Origin: Dipteris shenzhenensis
Lineage: Eukaryota; Polypodiophyta; Polypodiopsida; Gleicheniales
Strand: one strand, 5' to 3'
Length of the DNA stretch: 64,000 nucleotides
NCBI GenBank assembly: GCA_047967505.1
Contig: CM106539.1
Below, in pieces: positions 56,761 to 64,000 of this stretch. A program made the position numbers and the translations under genes. The stretch's first letter is position 1; the number at the start of each line of letters is the position of its first letter. The notes below the pieces were generated by a model, which saw only the letters and a program-made list of their open reading frames with translations, did not search any database and was not told the DNA's origin.

Positions 56761-57702
56761 TTTATCCTTATTTGGAGCTGAAATGGCCTGGGTCCCTGTA
56801 TGAACTGAAGGCTTTGCTCCTTTAACTTCAATCTTTTCAACATATGTCTTCTGACCTCCTTTATTTGTTGATGGCAGAGGGATAGCCGTTGGAGGAGGTG
56901 GATGAAGGATAGAGGGACACTCTGAAGCAAGATGCCCAAACTTGTGACAAGAAAAACAAGCTTCAGCAAAAATACCCCATTTTAAAGTGAAATATTTTTT
57001 TCCCAAATTAACACCCTCAATCTCAACTGCGATAGAGGAGGGGGTCGGTCTATCAGTATCCCACAAGATGCAAAAACGATTTTTATTACCTGTGGGACGA
57101 GGAGGACAGATCACTTGTCCCAATGTCATAGCTAAACCTGGAAGCTCTGTTCTCATGTAATCTGGAAAATCAACCACTTCCACCCAGACTGGGCAGTGAT
57201 GCTTAATGAGATTCTGATAGTCCTTATTAGGGGACCAGGGCATGATATGTACCATTTGTCGACCAAAAAATAAAGGAGACATTTCCAACATCTTTTGTTT
57301 TGTCAGGGCATCCAAAAGATGTACTTCATAAAATCCTCGGGAGGCAAAATAGACTCCTTCTACATAGCATCCACCTAGAAGAGAATTCACCCATTGTCCC
57401 ACATCATTAGCAGAGGGAATTTTGCCTGGGAAAAAGATGATCACTGCAGTTTGAGAGAGCTTCTTCAAAGGATGCACAAGAGAAGGCAACTTCATTTTGT
57501 AAGTGAGTTCTGGAGCAGGTTGAATCCATTCCCTTCTACTTTGTTGAAAATCCTCATTCAACATATCAAACACATATGAAGCATCTTCAGAAGAAGGAGC
57601 TATGGGGGGAGAGGTTTCCCGTGCTTGTCGTTTGGGTTCAAGAGAGAGTGCTCTCTTGACATAATATTTGGTTGCTTCTGCCATGGAGGCTGAGGGATTC
57701 AA
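56719..57702 (-). CDS. L1-type LINE ORF1 (DUF4283-like domain plus CCHC zinc knuckle)
   Basis: 327 residues, starting MNPSASMAEATKYYVKRALS. The middle has AVIIFFPGKIPSANDVGQWV, RQMVHIMPWSPNKDY and CPVWVEVVDFPDYM, typical of the DUF4283 domain of plant L1 ORF1/gag-like proteins. It is followed by the knuckle CFSCHKFGHLASEC (CX2CX4HX4C) at about residues 263-276 and a Lys/Pro-rich tail. It would bind the element RNA. The frame is complete and overlaps the start of the endonuclease frame. Its integrity suggests a fairly young insertion, although ORF2 is truncated. Confidence 0.8.
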   Translation of the reverse strand: MNPSASMAEATKYYVKRALSLEPKRQARETSPPIAPSSEDASYVFDMLNEDFQQSRREWIQPAPELTYKMKLPSLVHPLKKLSQTAVIIFFPGKIPSANDVGQWVNSLLGGCYVEGVYFASRGFYEVHLLDALTKQKMLEMSPLFFGRQMVHIMPWSPNKDYQNLIKHHCPVWVEVVDFPDYMRTELPGLAMTLGQVICPPRPTGNKNRFCILWDTDRPTPSSIAVEIEGVNLGKKYFTLKWGIFAEACFSCHKFGHLASECPSILHPPPPTAIPLPSTNKGGQKTYVEKIEVKGAKPSVHTGTQAISAPNKDKGKTRINGGFYGII

Positions 57703-57742
57703 CCAATATCAAACGATGAGAGAAAAAGAGGGCTGCAGCACT

Positions 57743-58212
57743 GTACTGACGAAAGGAGGAGCAGGCAGAAACTGTACGGGAGGAACACCGGAGTGAGGTA
57801 CATACAGATGTACGGAAAGGCAACAGAACAGAACGGAAAATTGACACAGATGAACTGTCAAAACTGTACGGAACAGAGGGGGTGAGGAGAAATGACGGGG
57901 CTATAGCTGTACGGAGAAGGAAGGGATGTACGGATGTACGGTGGCCGTGTACGGAGATATGACGAAGACTGACCCGTACGAAATACTGAAACAGAGAGTA
58001 TAAGCAGAAATGTACGAAAAAGAGAGGCTGATTTGATACGAAGGGACGGAACTGTACGGAAGAAGCAAAGATGTACGGACGAACAGAAGGAAGTTGAGAA
58101 GGAGAAATTCGATATCAAGGAGGACAGCAGCGGGTTCAGACAGTCATCGCAGGGATTAGCCAGAATAGTACGTTCAACGCCGTACAACCGTACGTCGTCC
58201 GTACAGACGTAC
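57743..58212 (-). promoter_or_regulatory. GTAC-crowded region upstream of the LINE ORF1
   Basis: I count 18 GTAC tetramers in about 470 bp, mostly as TGTACGGA. It occupies the place of a 5' untranslated region for the minus-strand LINE. It resembles the Copia leaders in motif but not in alignment. Confidence 0.65.
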
Positions 58213-58317
58213 GGACAGAAAGGGAGGTGAACGGGATCCTGGCTCTGTGTCGACCTCTTCTCTCACGTTGCTCTCTCACGCTCCACCAACCACACACCAC
58301 TGTATGTACACACACAC

Positions 58318-58399
58318 AGGTTTTTCCTAAAAAACCAGCCAAAGCTTGGATATGTGCTGCAATGTCATAAATTTTCCTAAAAAACCAGCCAAAGCTTGG
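58318..58399. repeat. 28-bp direct repeat
   Basis: TTTTCCTAAAAAACCAGCCA followed by AAGCTTGG occurs at 58322-58349 and about 58372-58399. Confidence 0.85.
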
Positions 58400-59332
58400 C
58401 TCAACAAGGCTTGATTGTACCTGCAAAGGCAAACCCCAGTGGCACGAGGGCCAACAAATGCAAGCACTGACAAAATGGAAAGTTTAGTAGACCAAAAATT
58501 AAGCAAATGGGCTGCAAAATACCTCCAAAAAGAGCTCCGAGATGAACTGAAAATGATCTCCCACAAATATATGTGCTTTCCTTGGAGTAAGCTTGCCTTA
58601 GGAAGCAATAAATGACTGATTTTGATCTCTGTTTTGAAAGAAACAGCACGTCTCCAACTGCAAGGACTGAAAATGCACCTGGAGGTGCAAAATATGGGCC
58701 TTCCTTGCACAATACTCTTGAGACAGGTTCAAGACAGCAAGGAGAATCCCCAAAGCAGTCCTGAGAGTTATAGAAAAGCTGCAAAACAGAAAAACAGTCC
58801 TGAAAAATACCTTGGAAAGTGTGTCCAATCCTCAAGAAATAGGTGCCCAGTCTAGGAATGACTGCTGCGTTCGAAAAGCAGCAACAAATCCCACAAAAAA
58901 CAGGTTCAGGTGGCCGTTTTTGTCGAAAACGGTTTTAAAATGAGGTCGTTCAACCCTGAAGAAGCTCCCAAAGTGCTTAAAAAGAGTCACCCAGCCTTGG
59001 ACTTGCAATAAGAGGCGGTGGCTGGTCCAAACCAAGTCGAAATCAGCAGAAAACCGTCAAAAAAATGGTCGTTCAGGTCCAAAAGGGCACTAGAACTTCT
59101 CTAGAAGTGGCGCCCAAGCAAGAGGACCCTGTAGTAGTAGGTGGCTGCCAGCGGTGCATGCTCCCTTTTTTCATCACTTACACAATACCCCATGTTTGTC
59201 TCAAGAAAAAATTGAGTGGCAATCAAGTTCTTCGTGACAAAAGTGAAGTTTTTCACGACAAATTGAAGCCAGAGGGCGTGGGAGGCGTGGGGAGAGGTGT
59301 GGGACCGATGGGGAACCTCCTTTGATACCAAA
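58400..59332 (-). other. Leader of a minus-strand LTR element; no gene
   Basis: It lies directly after the primer site (TTTGATACCA at 59321-59330 on the + strand, that is TGGTATCAAA on the minus strand). No coding domain is seen. It may be the leader of Copia element C, whose gag and integrase pieces lie to the left. Confidence 0.5.
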
Positions 59333-59598
59333 TGTTGAAAATGAACACGATAATGGAGCTAAAGCAAGCTGGAATGAAATTGCAGCAAAAACAGTGAACT
59401 ACCAAGCTAGGGTGGTCATAGAGATGAAACCCTAGAGTGGACCCTAACTAGGTTTAAAATGTGTGGTGACTAACTAAACCTTAAACTCAACCTCTAACTG
59501 AGGTTAGGGATTAAAAACCTTAATAAAGGGAAAAAGTGCCCCTAGCCCCTTATTACATACATTGGCCACTGCCTTAGGAAATATAAATATTTCTAACA
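59333..59598 (-). repeat. LTR of a Copia element, minus strand (possibly 5' LTR of element C)
   Basis: On the minus strand it starts TGTTAGAAATATTTATATTT and ends TTTTCAACA, followed by the Met-tRNA primer site. It shares GGCCAATGTA...TAATAAG...TAGGGGCACTTTTTCC with the LTR of element A, so the families are related. Confidence 0.75.
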
Positions 59599-60186
59599 GT
59601 GTGGACCGTGTGTGCCTCCAAAGAGGGCTTCAGTGGGATCCGCGTGCTTTCTCAAATTTGTAGTTGTTGGACCTTTCCATGTTGTGTAGCATCTTGCTTC
59701 TTGCTCTTGCTGCATAACTTCTTCATGATGTAGCAGCTCTTGGCTTTGGACTAGGAGTTACGACTATGTTACAAGTGATAACATACTTGGCACTAGTCAT
59801 GTTGGATGTAGTCATTGTATTATGATCCTCATCTTTTTAGGATCTGTATGAATCTTTTCGTATTGAGTCGAGCTTCTTCTTTGCTTGTCGTCTTGTAAAC
59901 GGCGATCATGTCAATCCATTGACTGATCCCTCAAATCACTCTGAGTAATCATGGATGCTATCCCTTGATTTCACATTAGTGAGTCAACTCTAAAGTAAAG
60001 GATGCCTACAAAATTAGGTGTCATCTAGGTCCAATTTAGGACTCCTGCCTTCTGTAATCAACTCTGGGTTTCCTACGGAACGAAGATTGGGCTGCCTATC
60101 CAAAATCTGGCCTCCCACTCTAGATCTAGCCTCTTTCATCACCTGCCTTCTCATATGGGGCTCACACGAGGGTGTGATCTCTAACA
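59599..60186 (-). other. Probable LTR remnant of the Copia fragment at 60.2-61.1 kb
   Basis: The + strand ends GTGATCTCTAACA at 60186, which on the minus strand is an LTR start (TGTTAGAGATCAC) directly after the purine run GAGAGGGTC. The other end of the LTR cannot be set. No gene is seen. Confidence 0.45.
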
Positions 60187-61080
60187 GACCCTCTCACCGA
60201 CTCAATGTGGCCTATGCCAAACTTCAAATGAGATGCAAGATAGAGCCTTGGTGAAAATATCAGGGCATTTTTCCTTGTCAGTCCAACTCTATTAGCCCAT
60301 CCTTAACTAGCTCCTTGAGGAAGTGTTAATGCTCCTGGACGTGCTTCGTCCTAGTGTGTGAGACTGGGCTCTTAGTGATCTCTGCGCAACTTTGGTGCGC
60401 ACGGCCAAATAATAAAAAGAGCAAAAGAGAGATTTTACCTCATAAGCAAAATGAAACTAATTACAGAATACATCTTTTTCATCATCAAGCCCAAGTCCAT
60501 TAGCAACACCTTCACATCTGCCAATATGGCTTATCCTCTATCACCCTTGCCCAATAGATCTCCATTGCCCCATCACTTTGGAAGACCTTCATGTCTTCGA
60601 GGATCTAGGTGAGCCATACCGCATGGATACTCCGCCCTTGTTGAGGGCAGAACAACAATAGCCTGCTTCTTGTTGAGCCATGAGATGGCCCTTGCGCTTC
60701 ACACAAATCAATATCCGGAAGTGGATCACTGCGTGTCCATATCTTCGGCCTAGTACGAATCACAGTACTCGTGGAAATCGATTCCACTGGGGTAGGTGAT
60801 TCCATATCGAGTGGTACCCTTCAAATACGAGAGCACCCAAGCAGGCTTGCCAATGTGTCTCCTTGGCAGAGAGCAATTGGATAGAGAATGCGATGGTGGG
60901 CATGGGTATTGGCGAGATACAATATACTCCCAACCTAGTCGAGTCTACTGGCTGAGTAACATCTTTCATGCTCAACACCTCCTTTGGAGTGCCTACTGTC
61001 TTGCAATCCTCCATAATTACTTAAATATCTCTAGGAAATATTTAATTTGCAAGATGAACGCCCTTCCCTGCTTCTCCTAG
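60187..61080 (-). mobile_element. Decayed Copia RT/RNase H fragment
   Basis: The minus frame at 61014-60760 contains MEDCKTVGTP and MPTIAFSIQLLSAKETHWQA. These match the Copia segment normally reading TPM... TRPDIAFAVxxxSRYMxxPxxxHWxA. Further left, near 60310, FLKELVKDGLIELD corresponds to the RNase H C-terminus. Stops are numerous. Confidence 0.6.
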
Positions 61081-61875
61081 ATCTTGATGCCGAAAAAGTA
61101 ATGAAGAAGACTGAGGTCAATCATATCAAAGTCTGTCTTCAATAGATTTCTCATATCTTCAATCTTCTCCTAGTGATCCCTTGTTATGCATATTAAGGCC
61201 AAAAGAAGTGACACAAAGTGTTGGTACCATTGCACAACTATTAAAAGTCTTAATAATATTACATGAAATTGAACTGGTAAATGGTTTGGGCTGTCACATT
61301 AGCACTATTGGAAACCTTAGTTGCAAGAAACATCCAAAAGACTTAGGAAACCATGTTTCCGAATGTTTCCAACATTTGGGGTGTTTTCGAAACACGGAAA
61401 CGTTATGGAAATGCTTGATCTACAATTGCGCCACAAGAAAAGGGAATAGGTATTGACAAGAGATGATGGAAGGCTTTTGCATCAATTAAGCTCTCCTCTA
61501 CAATGGTGACGCATGTAACAGAGGTATCGTGGTGGGTGCATAGTCAAGGCTTGAGAAGTATTTGCATTGGTGATGATTGATTCATAATGCACTATACGAA
61601 TTGCATATTCAAGGATCATATGTTCCATGTTCGCCAAGAATCCAGTTGCTTAACCATTGATTGGTCGGTGCTCTCCAATAATTGCATTTCTAACATATCG
61701 CCCTCTCAATCCATCAACAATTGGATGGTAGATGGTTTTCACAATTTCTTGGTGACCTACATGCATACTTATCTTGCGCACATTGAGCTTACATCCGTGT
61801 ATGTTTTTGCTAGCTTGTGTATGTGATTAGAAATGTACTTTAACCTACCTGTGCCGTTTCCTATTAATTTAAATG
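61081..61875. other. Intron sequence without recognised features
   Basis: AT-rich; contains short runs such as GGAAACGTTATGGAAATG and AACATTTGGGGTGTTT. I cannot assign it. Confidence 0.4.
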
Positions 61876-62760
61876 GAATGTTTCAAAACCACCACTTTTC
61901 CTACATGGAAATGTGTGTGTGTGTGTTTGGGGGCGGAGGGGGGGGGGGGGGGGAGGGTAATAGAAAATGATCTTTTTAAAGACACATATGAATATGTCAA
62001 TGTGGGATTTCAAGAGTGAATCAAGTTCTCAAGAAAGTGCAATAAAACTGCACAATGTTTCTAAGGAAGAATTTCCTTGTGTATTGTTCACTGTACTCAG
62101 CCAGAGCTTGGCCTTAAGGGGGAAGTCCTGTCTTGCAAGAAGTTATGCATAGTTGGGAGTGACAGTTGTATCTCAGCTCTTTTGGCGTGTTTTGTTTAAT
62201 CATAGGATCTCTTTGCTTTTGGGTGCATTCGTATCATCTCTTTTCGGTACATTTGCTTGAGTTTATGTTTAATCATAGGATTTTGTTGCTTTGGGTGCAT
62301 TCTTATTATCTCTTTTGGGTAAATGTGCTTGTGTTTATTCATAGTTGATTCTCTCTTTCAGAAACATTTCAAAACCACCATGTTTCCTACATGGAAACAT
62401 GGGGGCAAGGGGGGGGGCAGGGGAGGTGGGAGAAAAGAAAATACACTTTTGAAAGACATAGATGAATATGTCAATGTTGGATTTCAAGATCTCAAGAAAT
62501 TGCAATAAAACTGCACAATGTTTCTAAGGAACAATCTCCTTGTGTATTACTTAGGTAGAGCTAGGCCGACAGTTGTATATGAGATCTTTTGGCGTGTTTA
62601 GTTTAATCATAGGATTTCTTTGCTTTTGGGTGCATTCTTATTACCTCTTTTGGGTACATTTGCTTGTGTTTATTCATAGTTTAATCATAGCATTTCTCTG
62701 CTTTTGGGTGCATTCTGATTCTCTCTTTGGGTATGTTTGCCTGTGTTTACTTGGAAAATG
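61876..62760. repeat. Tandem repeat of about 480 bp with G-rich tracts, abutting the exon 4 acceptor
   Basis: Two long units (about 61876-62353 and 62364-62755) share AAAACCACC...TTTCCTACATGGAAA, a G-rich tract, AATATGTCAATGT(G/T)GGATTTC, AATAAAACTGCACAATGTTT and CTTTTGGCGTGTTT. Inside each is a shorter subrepeat (about 70-80 bp) built on TTTAATCATAGGAT...TTTTGGGTGCATTC. The G-tracts at about 61929-61959 and 62401-62431 could form G-quadruplexes on the sense strand. Confidence 0.8.
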
Positions 62761-62764
62761 ACAG

Positions 62765-63855
62765 CCTCTGGACAAAGATGGGACAATTTGCGAAAGGCCA
62801 TGAAGTTTCCACATCTTACACGATGGTATAATTCTATCTTGAATGAGAATAAAATCATTCTTGATATATTTTCCAAGTATGCAAGCAAAAAAAACTCTGG
62901 TAGAATTGATGTGAACACGATCAAGGACCAGGACAAGGGGGCAGTTAAGAGTGAAAAGGATAAAGTAGAAGGCTCTTTTGATATTGAGCTGATAGATGCT
63001 GAGGTTGGAAAAGTCTGCACTAGATTTCCACCAGAGCCGAGTGGATATCTCCATATTGGGCATGTCAAGGCCGCCCTGCTGAATCAGTATTTTGCTCAGA
63101 AATATGAGGGGCGGCTTATTGTTCGCTTTGATGACACCAACCCTGCAAAAGAAAATAATGAGTTTGTTGAAAGTATTCTTATGGATCTTGAGACCTTAGG
63201 AATAAAAGCTGACATTGTGACATACACGTCTGACTATTTTCCAGAACTACTGAAAATGGCAGAGAAATTGATACAAGAGGGTAAAGCTTATGTGGATGAT
63301 ACTCCACGAGACGAGATGCGGAAGGAGAGAATGGAAGGTATTGAATCCAAATGCAGGAATCAGACAGTCCATGAAAATTTAGACCTCTGGAAGGAAATGG
63401 TTGTTGGAAGTGAAAGGGGGAAGCAGTGTTGCCTTCGAGGAAAGCTTGACATGCAAGCTGTGAATAAATCTCTTCGTGACCCCGTGTATTATAGGTGCAA
63501 TCCTGTTCCCCATCACAGAGTAGGTGCGGACTACAAGATATACCCAACTTATGATTTTGCATGTCCATATGTAGATAGCACTGAGGGGGTTACACATGCC
63601 CTCCGGTCAAGTGAATATCATGATCGCCAGGAGCAATATTATACAGTGCTGCAGGACATGGGTCTACGCAAGGTTCATGTGTGGGATTTCAGCAGGCTAA
63701 ATATGACTTACACTTTGCTGAGCAAAAGAAAGCTACAATGGTTTGTAGACAACGGGAAGGTGGAAGGTTGGGATGATCCTAGATTTCCAACAGTGCGGGG
63801 GATTTTGAGAAGGGGTTTAACAGTGGAAGCATTGAGACAATTCATTTTATCGCAG
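62765..63855 (+). CDS. Glutamyl-tRNA synthetase, cytosolic, coding exon 4 (catalytic core)
   Basis: The exon encodes residues 134 (shared) to 497. It begins with the end of the GST-like domain (SGQRWDNLRKAMKFPHLTRW) and a charged linker. The class I Rossmann core follows, with the ATP-binding signature EPSGYLHIGH (HIGH at about 230-233) and glutamate-site residues in RFDDTNPAKE. Later motifs are YVDDTPRDEM, RDPVYYRCNP, YPTYDFACP and HALRSSEYHDR, then the KMSKS-equivalent LLSKRKL at about 451-457 and GWDDPRFPTVRGI. The eukaryotic/archaeal-type sequence marks it as cytosolic, not organellar. The acceptor is AAAATGACAG|CC with a weak pyrimidine tract; the donor is TCGCAG|GTGAAC. No lesion is seen. 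Confidence 0.96.
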
Positions 63856-63933
63856 GTGAACTTCTGTCTCAAATATTTTCCAGCAAAGTTTTTCTCCTGT
63901 GTTGCTCTACTCACACGTTGACTGTCTCTGCAG

Positions 63934-64000
63934 GGCGCATCAAAAAATCTGAATTTAATGGAGTGGGACAAGCTCTGGACCATAAATAAGAAGATTATCG
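63934..64000 (+). CDS. Glutamyl-tRNA synthetase, cytosolic, coding exon 5 (partial)
   Basis: The exon starts after TCTCTGCAG and reads GASKNLNLMEWDKLWTINKK, then II, before the window ends. The residues SKNxNLMEWDKLWxxNKKxID are strongly conserved in cytosolic GluRS and begin the tRNA-acceptor/anticodon-binding part. The preceding intron is only 78 bp (63856-63933). Confidence 0.93.

Larger units (their letters stand above)
19127..64000 (+). other. Gene body: cytosolic glutamyl-tRNA synthetase, at least five coding exons, 3' end outside the window
   Basis: Five exons join in frame: 149, 97, 154 and 1091 bp, then at least 67 bp. This gives 519 codons so far, against about 700-720 in related plant proteins, so the anticodon-binding domain lies beyond the right edge. 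Intron sizes are 175, 29,026, 14,037 and 78 bp, all GT-AG. The enzyme charges tRNA-Glu with glutamate in the cytosol. No frameshift or stop is seen in any exon, so the gene looks functional despite the giant introns. The large introns contain retroelements in both orientations. Confidence 0.9.

Noticed and set aside
62737-62764. In-frame ATG and codons upstream of exon 4 as an alternative start of the synthetase
   Set aside because: They derive from the intronic tandem repeat, and the acceptor at 62764 joins exon 3 in phase with conserved residues on both sides.

Overview
The window comes from the nuclear genome of a large-genome land plant. One single-copy host gene is visible, and transposons have expanded it enormously. 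The host gene is the cytosolic glutamyl-tRNA synthetase on the + strand. Its coding exons are at 19127-19275, 19451-19547, 48574-48727, 62765-63855 and 63934 to beyond the right edge. The exons join in phase and give the plant-type architecture: a GST-C-like N-terminal appendix followed by the class I catalytic core with HIGH and SKRKL motifs. Two introns are short (175 and 78 bp) and two are giant (29,026 and 14,037 bp). Giant repeat-filled introns beside tiny ones are known from gymnosperms and ferns. I cannot tell from the sequence which of these lineages it is.

Upstream of the gene (1-19 kb) is a repeat graveyard. It holds microsatellites, a decayed LINE with an L1-type ORF1, EN and RT (about 3.3-7.4 kb), a Copia 3' remnant (7.5-8.2 kb), and a 3.7-kb non-autonomous LTR element with a tRNA-Asp-type primer site (8.7-12.4 kb). 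A decayed chromodomain Ty3/Gypsy element follows (13.7-17.2 kb), and then the presumed promoter and 5' leader of the synthetase.

Intron 2 (19.5-48.6 kb) contains a probable solo LTR, a LINE copy whose 5' half is inverted (24.5-26.7 kb), and a LINE 3' end on the minus strand (27-28 kb). It also has a complete Copia element A (28260-34237, + strand, TSD CCTCT), a 3'-truncated Copia element E (about 34.6-38.2 kb, minus), and a complete Copia element D (39795-46176, minus, TSD TCAAT, LTRs differing at one of 190 positions). A Copia gag remnant and a 178-bp tandem duplication lie just before exon 3. Intron 3 (48.7-62.8 kb) holds a nested stack. Copia element B (50196-54365, TSD GTAAT) sits inside the zinc-knuckle codons of an older minus-strand Copia element C. 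To its right are another LTR with leader (F), a LINE with DUF4283, zinc knuckle and endonuclease, and a minus-strand LTR that may be the 5' LTR of C. A Copia remnant and a G-rich tandem repeat follow, and the repeat runs up to the exon 4 splice acceptor.

The most unusual pattern is in the leaders. The untranslated leaders of Copia A, B and E, and the region upstream of the LINE in intron 3, are crowded with the palindrome GTAC. I count 25, 26, 30 and 18 copies in stretches of 420-480 bp, where about two are expected. GTAC is the core site of plant SBP-box transcription factors. All protein calls come from reading motifs; no database search was run.
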